NCBI GenBank assembly: GCA_963703125.1
Contig: OY969790.1
Coordinates: 3,472,001-3,536,000, forward strand
From: MFD04716-140 sp963703125
Lineage (GTDB): Bacteria > Bacteroidota > Bacteroidia > Flavobacteriales > Flavobacteriaceae
DNA: 64,000 nucleotides
Direction of reading: 5' to 3'
The notes beneath the pieces are model-generated. The model searched no databases and was not told where the DNA came from. It saw nothing but the letters and a program-made list of their open reading frames with translations. Of the stretch, positions 9,205-18,804 are shown piece after piece. The position numbers and the translations under genes are program-made. Within the stretch, counting starts at the first letter, position 1. Every line of letters starts with the position of its first letter.

Positions 9205-11735
9205 CCTTTGACTTGGTTTTTAATTTCAACTTTTTCCTTGCCAATTGACAACATGTTGGCGAATAATTTGAACGCACCGGGAACACCGGCCGGCAATTCT
9301 CGAAAAAAGCTAAGTCCAGTATAAATGTATGTACCTTTGCCATAAGGCGCTACCAATAGACTTCCCTTAGTTGGTTGTTCGTTTATGTCGTACATGGATA
9401 AAATAGGTGTGAATTTTGAATCCCACTCGTTTGGAAAATAAAGTCCCCTTTCCTGAATCCATCCATCAAAATCCTTGCCATTAATTGCATTCGGAAAATT
9501 TACCAAGGAATGCTTTTTTTCCAAAATTTCAACGGGAGAATTTTCGTCCGTTACCCTATCCGATGAGAGCTTCAGGGCATAAGGGGCAATATTTTCGAAC
9601 TGAGCATTCCATCTGCCAGCGGTATTGTATTGAACGATTAAGCTACCTCCATCCTTCACATAATCTAAAAGATAGTGTTGTTTAAACTTCAGCTCATTTA
9701 CAACATTGTAGGCCCTAACGCCAACAACAATGGCATCAAATTTCTTTAATGAAGTGCCCGTAATTTCATTGGGGTCTATGATATGAACTTTGTAGCCTAT
9801 TTGCTCCAGACTCTGTGGAATCTCATCGCCTGCACCTGCGATGTACCCTATGTTTTCGCCTGCTTTTTGAATATTAAGACGGACAACCTTGGCCTCCGAA
9901 GGTCTTAAAACCGATTGGGTGGGTATATGGTCGTAAGCAATCGTTATCAACTCCTGACTTATCTCTTGACCATTTAATTTTACAATAGGCGAAATATAAC
10001 TCTCATTTTCATCGCTCGGAGGCCAAATTTTGAAGAGAATTGTGGCTTGGTCGCCTTTTTTTGCGATTTCAAAGGATTTAGTATCATCATCAACCTTCCA
10101 CCCCTTCGCGTAACAAATTTGAACCTGCCCTTTCAGGCTGTCTTTATGGGCCTTGATTATGACCGGAATTTCTTTAGGGTCGGCATTGGCAAAAACAATC
10201 ACTTTGTCCTTAAAGCTTGCCGTTGCTTCGGGTAAAATTTCAAAAGGTTCGTATAATTCCCCCTTGTTGGGTTTCGCATAGCGGTAGACCAGTGGTTTCG
10301 AAAACTCAATTTCCGTTCCATTGAAGTCTAATGCGAATTGGGCATGAAACGCGCGAGGTGTCCCTGGTTTTCCTATCAAGGATAGGTCATCTACTTTATA
10401 CATTCCCAAGGTTTCCTTTTTATTCAACCAATACGGACTTGTAAAGGAGGTGTTCTTAGGAACTTCAAATTCAATTTCAAAAACCTGTTTTTCGTTATCC
10501 TTTAAATTCATTGCAGGATTTATTGAAGAATTCCCAGGAAGAATATCAATGGATTTTAATTGTATTGGAACATTACTTCGGTTGATCGTTTCTATATTAA
10601 CTTTGATTTTCTCCTCAGGATTTGCAAAGGCTGCAGATGTGGATGCCTCCAAATACAATCCAGATACTGCGATAATTAAATCTTTTATTTGTTGTGTCTT
10701 CAACGTCCGCCAATATTCATCTTCTACGTTTTGAAGAAGCTTATATGCCTGTATCAATTGCGGTACATGACTGGATGGGTTTGAAAAATTGAAATCCTTT
10801 TCAATGCCATATAATATGCTGCCAATTGCATCTCCGCCCTTTATTCTTGACCAAGTGGTGTTAATGCCGTCAAAAATGTTTGACATATCATTTGGTAAAT
10901 CACCTTTTAAAAGTTCTAGGTATTCATCCTCTGATCCTCTTACCGTAAGTCTGCCAAAACCTTGACACAAATGTTGACTGCTTGCCAAAGAGGCTATTTC
11001 ATTATTTGAAACACCCAATAATGGGTAGAAAGTTCCGGTATCTATTTGTTGCATTTTTGATTTGTCTGCTTGGTCAAATTTTTCCTGACTGCCGTAGAAC
11101 CACCATGAGGTATTGAAATAAAGTCGTTTAGGTTGCCATATTTGGGTATGGCCCAGTTGTTCAGGATATATATTTGGATTGTTTGCCAAATCAAAAGCTT
11201 CAAAACCCAACATGGCGGAAGACGTATGATGCCCGTGTGTACTACCTGGACTCCGATGATCAAATCGGTTAATGATAACGTCTGGCCTGAAATTCCGAAT
11301 TGCCCAGACTACATCACTTAAAACGGCATCTTTATTCCAAATCGCAAGGGTCTCATCGGGGTGTTTTGAATAGCCAAAATCAATTGCCCTGGTAAAAAAT
11401 TGTTCGCCTCCATCAATTCGTCTAGCGGCTAAAAGCTCTTGAGTTCTAAGTACCCCTAATAACTCTCGAAGTTCGGGCCCAATTAAATTTTGACCCCCAT
11501 CGCCTCTAGTAAGCGATAAATAGGCTGTTCTGGCGTGTACCTCGTTCGACAGGTATGAAATAAGCCTGGTGTTCTCGTCATCAGGATGTGCCGCAATGTA
11601 AAGTGCCGAACCTAAAAAATTTAATTTTTGTAAAGAGTGAAAGGCTTCGGAAGAGGAATATTTTTTAGGGACTTGGGCGGTAATACCACAAGCTAGGTAA
11701 AAAAAAACTATGGCCAGTACCCAGGAATTCCTCAT
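9201..11735 (-). CDS. Secreted PIG-L family deacetylase, large form
   Basis: 844 residues. A signal peptide (about residues 1-20) is followed by a PIG-L/LmbE N-deacetylase domain with the zinc motif AHPDDE near residue 50 and a distal GHHTS histidine motif near residue 170. After about residue 330 there are beta-rich segments and a C-terminal glutamine-amidotransferase-like fold containing DYVKDGGSLIVQYN and APYGKGTYIYTGLSFFRE. The size and two-part build match the large Bacteroidota PIG-L proteins rather than the 230-residue BshB type found at 21.6 kb. It probably removes N-acyl groups from amino sugars in the periplasm, upstream of the coupled symporter. Confidence 0.9.
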   Translation of the reverse strand: MRNSWVLAIVFFYLACGITAQVPKKYSSSEAFHSLQKLNFLGSALYIAAHPDDENTRLISYLSNEVHARTAYLSLTRGDGGQNLIGPELRELLGVLRTQELLAARRIDGGEQFFTRAIDFGYSKHPDETLAIWNKDAVLSDVVWAIRNFRPDVIINRFDHRSPGSTHGHHTSSAMLGFEAFDLANNPNIYPEQLGHTQIWQPKRLYFNTSWWFYGSQEKFDQADKSKMQQIDTGTFYPLLGVSNNEIASLASSQHLCQGFGRLTVRGSEDEYLELLKGDLPNDMSNIFDGINTTWSRIKGGDAIGSILYGIEKDFNFSNPSSHVPQLIQAYKLLQNVEDEYWRTLKTQQIKDLIIAVSGLYLEASTSAAFANPEEKIKVNIETINRSNVPIQLKSIDILPGNSSINPAMNLKDNEKQVFEIEFEVPKNTSFTSPYWLNKKETLGMYKVDDLSLIGKPGTPRAFHAQFALDFNGTEIEFSKPLVYRYAKPNKGELYEPFEILPEATASFKDKVIVFANADPKEIPVIIKAHKDSLKGQVQICYAKGWKVDDDTKSFEIAKKGDQATILFKIWPPSDENESYISPIVKLNGQEISQELITIAYDHIPTQSVLRPSEAKVVRLNIQKAGENIGYIAGAGDEIPQSLEQIGYKVHIIDPNEITGTSLKKFDAIVVGVRAYNVVNELKFKQHYLLDYVKDGGSLIVQYNTAGRWNAQFENIAPYALKLSSDRVTDENSPVEILEKKHSLVNFPNAINGKDFDGWIQERGLYFPNEWDSKFTPILSMYDINEQPTKGSLLVAPYGKGTYIYTGLSFFRELPAGVPGAFKLFANMLSIGKEKVEIKNQVKG

Positions 11736-11811
11736 TTCATTAATTTTAGTTGGTTCCCAAAGATAGAAAGTTTACTTGCCGAGAGGGTGTTTTTAGAACT
11801 TCTTTAACAAA

Positions 11812-12372
11812 TTAAAGCGCATCTATTTCATCATGTACTTCCTCATATGTATTTATGAGTGTCACTGCCTTCTGAAGAATTAAATTATTGGGATATGTCA
11901 TTCTTTGTCCATTATTGCTTCTTAAATGAAGATGAAAGGCCTTTATATCCTCAATAATGTAAATCCCATGGTCTTTTTCACTATCATCCAGTAGGTCCTT
12001 ATCCATTATTTTGATTCGATCACCTATTTTAAAGGGGAATGAGAAGAACAATATGACACCGGATGTCACATTGCTCAAGATTGACCATTGCGCAAAAAGC
12101 GCAACTCCTATTACCGCAAAAATTGAGGAGAAAAAAAAACCAAGTTTTTGGAAATCCACACTCCAAATAAAAGTCAATGCACCTACGCCAAGAAAAGTTA
12201 ATGCGACGGATATGTATTTGGTTATAAGTAAGGTGCGAGCTTCAACAATATCACTTATTCTACCAATGCGGCGAACTGCTTTGTTCCCTATGAACCTGAT
12301 TATCAGTAAAACCAAAATGGTGATGGCGGACCATAATATTTCGTTTTCACGTCCGGCAATGTATTCTTCCAT
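11812..12372 (-). CDS. Small MscS-family mechanosensitive channel
   Basis: 186 residues, with three hydrophobic segments (about 12-30, 52-72 and 78-112). These are followed by the MscS pore-lining/beta-domain transition, WSILSNVTSGVILFFSFPFKIGDRIKI. The long C-terminal cytoplasmic cage of E. coli MscS (286 residues) is largely absent, as in many short Bacteroidota homologues. It lies 3 nt after the broken lipoprotein frame and is the last gene of the operon running from 15.2 kb. Role: turgor release or small-ion leak in the inner membrane. Confidence 0.88.
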   Translation of the reverse strand: MEEYIAGRENEILWSAITILVLLIIRFIGNKAVRRIGRISDIVEARTLLITKYISVALTFLGVGALTFIWSVDFQKLGFFFSSIFAVIGVALFAQWSILSNVTSGVILFFSFPFKIGDRIKIMDKDLLDDSEKDHGIYIIEDIKAFHLHLRSNNGQRMTYPNNLILQKAVTLINTYEEVHDEIDAL

Positions 12373-12375
12373 AAA

Positions 12376-13331
12376 CTATATTCCTAAACTATCCCGCAAA
12401 GGTAAATCCTTATTTCCGTTTTGTTGCCAATAGGGGGTCCTTAATGCTTTCATTTTAACCGCCTTTGACTTTAATAAATGGGCATTGTCTCCAAATCCAC
12501 TTTTTGAAGTTTCCTCCCAGCTTTCAATGGTATAAGGAAACGTAGAAAAGAAGTTGATCTTCAATAATCTTTCCAATTCCGGAAAATTGATTTCATAGGT
12601 GCCCATACCATCATTGAAGGTTAAACTAATAGTTGCATCATATGGTTTTAATTCTTTATGGGATAATCTAATATATTCAAAAGAGGGTATAACTTCCATA
12701 TTACCAATAGGTAGACTGGAAGGATTGATTCGCAGTTTGTTCCAAAGCTCATCCTCCAGAACAACTTTGTCAATTTTTAGGCTTTGGTCAGCCTCCTTTT
12801 CGAAATAAGAATGGGAAGTGATTTCAAAATTGTCACGGTTATTTAGTTGAGCGTACACATGTCCGCACCACTCTTGGGCAGAAAAACTTACTTTGATGGC
12901 ATGTTGATTGTCATGAACTGGATAAAAACTGCTTGTCATAATGGAATATGGATAAATACCGGTTAGGTACTTTTTTGTGCTGTTAAGTTTCAATACAGGA
13001 ATGTTACTTGAATGATCTATATCGGCCTTCACTTGTTTATCTGCCAAGAAAGGCTCCGTGACATAAACAAGTACGGCATGGCCTTCCCTAATTTCGCCAT
13101 ATCTAGCTTGTTCCAACTTGTAAGAAGTTATCTCGGCATTCCCTGCATACCAATATTCCTTAAATTCTTTTGAAAGTGGATTCTTGGGTAATTTCACGCT
13201 ATTCTCTTGGGCATTTGTTATGGGTCCGTGTTTGAGGCATCTCCATCAATATTATCCTTACAGGAATCAAAAAATGCGATGAGCAATGCCGTTAAAAGAA
13301 CAGAGAATTCTAATTTGAGCCAAAGTTTCAT
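12376..13331 (-). pseudogene. Conserved lipoprotein next to maf, interrupted by a -1 frameshift
   Basis: An ORF from ATG 13329-13331 gives a lipoprotein-type signal peptide (hydrophobic stretch, then DSC with Cys24) but stops after 38 codons. The body (273 residues from GTG 13197, beginning KLPKNPLSKEFKEYWYAGNA) is in another frame. That frame extends upstream as PITNAQENSVKLPKNPL. One missing base in the CCC at 13222-13224 joins signal and body. The total span of 956 nt is one short of a multiple of three. I recall this body as a flavobacterial family that sits beside maf and is often misnamed after it; its biochemical role is unknown. Reading only the 273-residue piece would hide the export signal. 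Confidence 0.75.
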
Positions 13332-13364
13332 AGGGTCACTTTTTTCAAAATTACCAAAATTAAA

Positions 13365-13955
13365 CTAGTTGACCATGGCTTTTAAAGTTTTGTAAACCAA
13401 CTGGGTAGGGAGCCCAACAACATTGGTATAAGAGCCTTCAATTTCCTCAATGGCGATCAAACCGATCCACTCTTGAATACCGTAACCACCTGCCTTGTCA
13501 TAAGGTTTGAATGCGTCTATATAGTATATGATTTCCGAGTCCGTCAATTCACTGAACTTTACTCTTGTGGTGGAGTTTAACACACGTTGGTTTTCCGATG
13601 TGGTAAAACATACGGATGTGATAACCCGATGCCAGCCATTAGATAGGGTACGAAGCATTTTGAAACAATCATCTGCATTTTTGGGTTTGGCCAAAGACTT
13701 GTCCTTGTGCCAAACTACGGTGTCCGAAGTAATTAAAATATCATTCTTCAACAGCGTACCCTCGAATGCCCTTGCCTTCAATTTTGCCAGATAATCTGAA
13801 ATCCCCGAACCCTTTAGTTCCAGCGGATATACTTCCTCTACCGGTTTTAAACGGACTTTGACATTAATTCCCATATCTCTAAAAAACTTTTGTCTTCTAG
13901 GTGATGCCGATGCCAGAATTATATTATGATGGGCCAGTTTATCCTTTAGCAACAT
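13365..13955 (-). CDS. maf: Maf-family nucleoside triphosphate pyrophosphatase
   Basis: 196 residues. The signature ILASASPRR (about residues 13-21) and the catalytic SDTVV with Asp78 mark the Maf/HAM1-like fold, which hydrolyses dTTP, UTP or modified nucleotides to the monophosphate. The later DKAGGYGIQ motif is also canonical. It begins 2 nt after the KdsC-like gene and is the third gene of a minus-strand operon. The name septum formation inhibitor is historical; housecleaning pyrophosphatase activity is the better-supported role for the family. Confidence 0.94.
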   Translation of the reverse strand: MLLKDKLAHHNIILASASPRRQKFFRDMGINVKVRLKPVEEVYPLELKGSGISDYLAKLKARAFEGTLLKNDILITSDTVVWHKDKSLAKPKNADDCFKMLRTLSNGWHRVITSVCFTTSENQRVLNSTTRVKFSELTDSEIIYYIDAFKPYDKAGGYGIQEWIGLIAIEEIEGSYTNVVGLPTQLVYKTLKAMVN

Positions 13956-13957
13956 GG

Positions 13958-14485
13958 TTACGCATTTTGGGCATCGAAATTATTATACCAATCCCCTCGT
14001 ACTTTAAGAACCTGTTCTATTACATCACGGACACATTCATCTCCTCCATTTCTGTGGGATACATATTTTGAAACCGCCTTTACTTCTTGAACGGCATCTT
14101 GCGGACAGGTAGGAATACCCACCAGTAACATAGGTGGAATATCGGGAAGATCATCACCCATGTAAAGTATATTTTCGGGTTTTATCCTATAAACATCCAT
14201 GTATTCCTTTAGAGGTTCTTCCTTGAAATGTGCTCCCATGTAAATGTCTGTAACCCCTAAAGATTTAAGTCGCTCCCTAACCCCTTCGTTAGTGCCACCG
14301 GTAATGATTACCACATTGTATCCTTTATCTATGGCGGTTTTTAGTGCATAACCATCTTTAACGCTCATTTTGCGAAGTAGTTCCCCTTCTGTTGTAATAA
14401 GTACGGTTCCATCGGTAAAAACTCCGTCCACATCAAAAACAAAAGTCGTGATATTCTTTAAATACTCTTTATAGCTTTTCTCCAT
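13958..14485 (-). CDS. KdsC-type HAD phosphatase (3-deoxy-manno-octulosonate-8-phosphate phosphatase family)
   Basis: 175 residues. The HAD motif I is FVFDVDGVFTDG with Asp18 and Asp20; motif II is VIITGGTNEG; the C-terminal motif is YMGDDLPDIPPM. The small C0-type HAD lacking a cap domain forms tetramers in KdsC, which dephosphorylates KDO-8-P during lipid A core synthesis. Its frame overlaps the upstream DUF2520 gene by 17 nt. This Maf/HAD/DUF2520 order recurs in Bacteroidota. The family assignment is firm; KDO-8-P as substrate is probable. Confidence 0.9.
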   Translation of the reverse strand: MEKSYKEYLKNITTFVFDVDGVFTDGTVLITTEGELLRKMSVKDGYALKTAIDKGYNVVIITGGTNEGVRERLKSLGVTDIYMGAHFKEEPLKEYMDVYRIKPENILYMGDDLPDIPPMLLVGIPTCPQDAVQEVKAVSKYVSHRNGGDECVRDVIEQVLKVRGDWYNNFDAQNA

Positions 14486-15233
14486 AGGTTTTTTGGATTG
14501 ATTCCGTCAGTTCTAAATAAATGGATTTGTAATCAGCATTTTTAAGTAAATCGAGATGGCTTGAAATGGTACGGGAATCCCCTCGTCTGGCAGGACCTGT
14601 TTGGGCATCAAATGGTGATATCGAGTCAATTTTGTGGACGGTTTCATTGATCAAAGGCTGAAGAATACTAAAAGGTAGTTTGGTATCCCCACAGATTTGC
14701 TGCCCAATATGGAACATATGATTTGTAAAGTTGTTTACAAAAACCGCGGCCAGATGCAATGCACTTCTTTGCGACGAATTAACCTCAAACACCTGGTTGG
14801 AAATTATAGAACCTAAAATATGAAGTAGTTCAAAATCTCTTTTATTTTCAGCTTCAATGCAGATAGGTACTTTGGTAAAGTCTACCTTCCTATTCTTGGT
14901 GAAGGACTGTAACGGATAGAATACGCCCCGTCTCACATTTTTTGGCAAAACTTCAATTGAAATGGCTCCAGAGGTATGTATCAATAGTCCGTTGATATTC
15001 CTGAGGGAACCGGCCACTGAAAAAAGGGCGTCATCACTTAGAGCGAGGATGTATATATCGGCATTTTCAACAAATTTATTTTGGGAATTGGTTTTGGTAA
15101 ACTTTTCAAAATAGGAAAGTGACTCTTTGTTTCGACCTGAGACTTCAACTACTTGAATATGATCATGTTCACTAAATACATCAAACAAATGCCTAGCCAC
15201 ATTACCCGTACCCATAAGTGAGACCCTTATCAT
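14469..15233 (-). CDS. Rossmann-like and DUF2520 domain oxidoreductase-type protein
   Basis: 254 residues. The N-terminal Rossmann motif VSLMGTGNVARHLF (about residues 4-17) resembles pyrroline-5-carboxylate reductase and ketopantoate reductase folds. The C-terminal DUF2520 domain carries the diagnostic TGPARRGD near residue 215. It is the first gene of the minus-strand operon that runs through kdsC-like, maf, the lipoprotein and mscS, divergent from ccsBA across a 228-bp gap. The substrate of this family is not established. Confidence 0.9.
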   Translation of the reverse strand: MIRVSLMGTGNVARHLFDVFSEHDHIQVVEVSGRNKESLSYFEKFTKTNSQNKFVENADIYILALSDDALFSVAGSLRNINGLLIHTSGAISIEVLPKNVRRGVFYPLQSFTKNRKVDFTKVPICIEAENKRDFELLHILGSIISNQVFEVNSSQRSALHLAAVFVNNFTNHMFHIGQQICGDTKLPFSILQPLINETVHKIDSISPFDAQTGPARRGDSRTISSHLDLLKNADYKSIYLELTESIQKTYGEKL

Positions 15234-15461
15234 GCCGTAAAACTAGTCATATATTTTATATCTCTAAAGTGCACTTGGCTCAATAATTTCGGTTTGACCA
15301 TATTCAATAGCTTGGGACAATTAACGTTTCCTTATAATGAAAATGTGGTAATTTAAATGATTAAATTTCAAAACCTTTTAATTATCATAGGTTTGTTAAT
15401 TAGTATATCATTCAATATAAAATACCCTATTTTTGCCTGCTGAAATCCAATTCATCCTCCG

Positions 15462-18400
15462 ATGACGCAATTACTTAAAAAGTTTTTTTTCTCCACTAGA
15501 TTAATGGCCATCCTTTTTTTGGTTTTTGCCACGGCAATGGCCTTCGGAACATTCATTGAAAGTAAATATAGCACTGAGACAGCAAGAATCTGGATTTATA
15601 ACACTACATGGTTTGAGGCCATAATGGTTTTTTTCGTCATTAATTTCATAGGCAACATGTTTCGCTATAGATTGTTACGATGGGAAAAATGGCCAGTTCT
15701 TGTATTGCATCTTTCCTGGATCTTAATAATTATAGGGGCCTTTGTTACCCGGTATATCAGTTTTGAGGGTATGATGCCGATTAGGGAGGGGAATTCTGAA
15801 AAGATATTTTATTCGGACAAGACTTTTTTGACGGTACTTGTTGATGGTGAGATAAATGGAGAGCCTAAAAGGAAGGTTTTGGAAGATGATTTGATCGTAA
15901 CCCCTGAAGCATTAAAATCAAATTTACCATGGCACGAAGATTTCAATGATCAGCCATTTACCATTTCATATGTCGATTTTATTAAGGGTGCCGAAATGGG
16001 ATTGATTCCCTCTGAAGATGGCAACAATTATCTAAAGATAGTAGAGGCCGGCGATGGGCAGCGACATGACCATTATTTGGAAGATGGCAAGGTGGTCAGT
16101 ATTCACGGGGTCCTATTCTCTTTGAATAGACCAACAGATGGCGCAATATCTATAAGTACAACGGATAGTACCTATCAGGTAAAATCTGCTTTTGAAGGTG
16201 CATTTATGAGAATGGCCGATCAGTTTCAGGGACAACTTTCCAAAGATAGCCTTCAAACATTGCAACTACGTTCTTTGTACACAGTTGCCGGGATGCAGTT
16301 TGTGGTTCCGGAACCTATTGTCAAAGGTAAATATGGGGTTGTCCAGCTCCCAAAAGAGCAAGTCAATGAAGCAAGTCAGGATGCTTTGGTAGTGGATATT
16401 TCAACCAAGGGTGAGACTGTACGGAAGAAAATATTGGGAGGAAAAGGAACTTCAAATTTCACCGATAAGATTTCGGTCGGAGGATTGACTTTCTCATTGG
16501 CTTATGGTTCCAAAGTGTACGAATTACCATTTGGCATAAAGCTGAACGACTTTATCGCCGAAAAATATCCAGGCACCGAAAGAGGATATAAATCGTATAT
16601 GAGCAAAATTACGGTGGAAGATGAAAGACCTTTTGATTATGATATTTTTATGAACCACATTTTAGACCATAAGGGATATCGTTTTTTTCAGGCAAGTTTT
16701 AATCCAGACGAAAAAGGTACCATTTTATCCGTGAATCATGATCAGTGGGGTACTGGAATTACCTATTTAGGCTATTTTTTGTTGTATGCAGGATTGATGG
16801 GCATTATGTTCTTTGGGAAAACAAGGTTTAAAGATTTGGCAGAATCGTTGGACAAGTTAAGAAAGAAATCCAAAACATCGGTATTAACGTTGCTATTTTT
16901 GGGCTCCCTGCAAGTTGCCTATACACAAGAACATACAAGCGATGATGGCCACGCCCATAATATCGCCCCAACTCAGGAGCAAGTGGATTCAGTTTTACAA
17001 ACGACAATTGTATCCAAGGAACATGCCGAAAAATTTGGAAAATTGGTTATACAGGACGAAGGCGGTAGAATGAAACCGATCCATACATTTTCCTCTGAAT
17101 TGCTCAGAAAATTGAGTCTTAGTGACACATACAAGAATATGGATGCTGATCAAGTATTCATTTCCATGATGTTGAATCCCGCGGCTTGGTATAATACAGA
17201 ATTGATTGCGCTTGACAAAAAAGGAAAGAATGACAGCATTCGTAAAGTTATTGGTATTCCCGAAGGTCAAAAGTTCGTAAAGGCAACCGATTTCTTTGAT
17301 TCCAAAGGAAATTATAAGTTAGAGCCTTTCTTATTGGAGGCAACCTCCACGGCCAATCCGAATAAGTTTCAACAAGACTATAAGGATGCCAATATTCGAT
17401 TGATGCTGTTGAACCAAGCATTGGGAGGTGAGATTATGAAGATTTTCCCTTTGTTGAATGATGAAAACAATAAATGGATATCGGCAGTGGAGTTTAGGGG
17501 AGGGCAGTATGAGGTTCAAGATTCATTGTATGCGAATTTTGTTAAAAATGCCATTCCTTACTACAAGATGACCTTAGGGAATGCCTTGCAGACCAAGGAC
17601 TATAGGGAAGCAGATAAACTTTTGGAGGCCTTTAAGCAGAACCAGAGAAACCACGGTAGCGAGGTATTGCCTTCTGATAGGATTATTGATACGGAAATCG
17701 TCTACAACAAGCTACATATTTTTAATTGGTTGTATAGGTTATATGCAATGGTAGGGATTCTCCTATTTTTTGTGTTGATATTCCAAATATTCAAAGACCG
17801 GGAAATATGGCGGCTTGCCTCGTATTTTTTGAAAGGCGGAATAGTGCTTTTCTTTTTTTGGCACACTGCCGGTTTGGGTTTACGGTGGTATATTTCAGGG
17901 CACGCCCCTTGGAGCAATGCCTATGAGAGCATCCTTTATGTTTCATGGGCAACTATGGGAATGGGACTTCTCTTCATTCGCAAAAGTAGCTTAACACTTG
18001 CAGCAGCAGCCTTTGTTACAGCCCTTCTTCTCTGGATCGCTCATCAAAACTGGGTTGATCCCGCTATTGGCAATCTGGTGCCTGTTCTTGATAGCTATTG
18101 GTTGATGATACATGTTGCAGTGATCGTGGGCAGTTATGGTCCGCTAATTGTCGGTGGAATTTTGGGATTGGTATGTATTCTATTGATGATCCTTACTACC
18201 AAAAAGAACAAAGAAAGAATGGAAATCAATATTAAGGAATTGACCATTATCAATGAACTTTCATTGACTGTAGGGTTGGTTATGCTCACTATTGGCAACT
18301 TTTTGGGTGGTCAATGGGCCAATGAAAGTTGGGGCCGCTACTGGGGTTGGGATCCCAAAGAAACATGGGCCTTGATATCCATAATGGTGTACGCTTTTAT

Positions 18401-18644
18401 CCTGCACACTCGTTTGGTTCCTGGTTTAAGGGGTAAATGGACTTTTAACTTTTTAAGTCTGTGTGCCATAGGATGTATCATGATGACCTATTTTGGTGTT
18501 AACTATTATTTAGTGGGATTACATAGTTATGGACAGAGTGGGGCAGCAGCCATTACGCCGGATTATGTCTGGTACATTGTCCTAGTTGCACTTGTTTTGG
18601 GTGGAATTAGCTATTGGCGTTATAGGGCCAATTATCTAAAATAG
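15462..18644 (+). CDS. ccsBA: CcsBA cytochrome c biogenesis protein (ResB-CcsA fusion)
   Basis: 1,060 residues. The N-terminal half has ResB-type membrane segments (about 12-32, 50-70, 80-100) and a large periplasmic ResB region. The C-terminal third (about 755-1060) has many membrane spans and the heme-handling WWD motif in WGRYWGWDPKETWALI near residue 958. This is the single-polypeptide System II heme exporter and cytochrome c synthetase. Conserved histidines in the CcsA part (WHTAGLGLRWYISGHAPW and the C-terminal LHSYGQ) are present. A TATTTTTG -7-like element lies at 15428-15435, 26 nt before the start. The window also encodes a monohaem cytochrome c (46972-47442) that would need this machinery. 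Confidence 0.95.
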   Translation: MTQLLKKFFFSTRLMAILFLVFATAMAFGTFIESKYSTETARIWIYNTTWFEAIMVFFVINFIGNMFRYRLLRWEKWPVLVLHLSWILIIIGAFVTRYISFEGMMPIREGNSEKIFYSDKTFLTVLVDGEINGEPKRKVLEDDLIVTPEALKSNLPWHEDFNDQPFTISYVDFIKGAEMGLIPSEDGNNYLKIVEAGDGQRHDHYLEDGKVVSIHGVLFSLNRPTDGAISISTTDSTYQVKSAFEGAFMRMADQFQGQLSKDSLQTLQLRSLYTVAGMQFVVPEPIVKGKYGVVQLPKEQVNEASQDALVVDISTKGETVRKKILGGKGTSNFTDKISVGGLTFSLAYGSKVYELPFGIKLNDFIAEKYPGTERGYKSYMSKITVEDERPFDYDIFMNHILDHKGYRFFQASFNPDEKGTILSVNHDQWGTGITYLGYFLLYAGLMGIMFFGKTRFKDLAESLDKLRKKSKTSVLTLLFLGSLQVAYTQEHTSDDGHAHNIAPTQEQVDSVLQTTIVSKEHAEKFGKLVIQDEGGRMKPIHTFSSELLRKLSLSDTYKNMDADQVFISMMLNPAAWYNTELIALDKKGKNDSIRKVIGIPEGQKFVKATDFFDSKGNYKLEPFLLEATSTANPNKFQQDYKDANIRLMLLNQALGGEIMKIFPLLNDENNKWISAVEFRGGQYEVQDSLYANFVKNAIPYYKMTLGNALQTKDYREADKLLEAFKQNQRNHGSEVLPSDRIIDTEIVYNKLHIFNWLYRLYAMVGILLFFVLIFQIFKDREIWRLASYFLKGGIVLFFFWHTAGLGLRWYISGHAPWSNAYESILYVSWATMGMGLLFIRKSSLTLAAAAFVTALLLWIAHQNWVDPAIGNLVPVLDSYWLMIHVAVIVGSYGPLIVGGILGLVCILLMILTTKKNKERMEINIKELTIINELSLTVGLVMLTIGNFLGGQWANESWGRYWGWDPKETWALISIMVYAFILHTRLVPGLRGKWTFNFLSLCAIGCIMMTYFGVNYYLVGLHSYGQSGAAAITPDYVWYIVLVALVLGGISYWRYRANYLK

Positions 18645-18691
18645 TTTTTTGGTTTTATTAAAAAAATCGATATTTGCAACATCATGAAGTT

Positions 18692-18799
18692 ATAGAATTA
18701 TGTTTTTTATAGATGTCTCAGGGTTCTCGCCCAAGAACTAGGTAGTTTGCGATTTAATTCGCAAGACATTGTAATTACTTCAGCGAAACATAATTCTAT
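18692..18799 (+). promoter_or_regulatory. Structured 5' leader of the MATE gene, candidate cis-regulatory RNA
   Basis: A perfect 14-bp outer helix pairs ATAGAATTATGTTT (18692-18705) with its complement at 18786-18799, which ends 5 nt before the MATE ATG and so would cover the initiation region. Inside, ATGTCT (18713-18718) pairs with AGACAT (18764-18769) and encloses two hairpins: GTTCT/AGAAC (18723-18738) and TGCGA/TCGCA (18748-18763). Together these form a three-way junction. A GATATTTG -7-like element at 18669-18676 would start the transcript just before the outer helix. I cannot match it to a named riboswitch class. A small inverted-repeat element is the alternative. Confidence 0.55.
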
Positions 18800-18804
18800 T
18801 TAAA

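Noticed and set aside
9044..9343. A 99-codon minus-strand frame spanning the PIG-L/symporter junction
   Set aside because: It overlaps the ends of two solid genes in another frame; the 35-codon ORF with the ATGA overlap explains the junction better.
12011..12433. A 140-codon plus-strand frame
   Set aside because: It is antisense to the MscS gene and rich in Lys/Pro/Thr, without motifs or a start signal.
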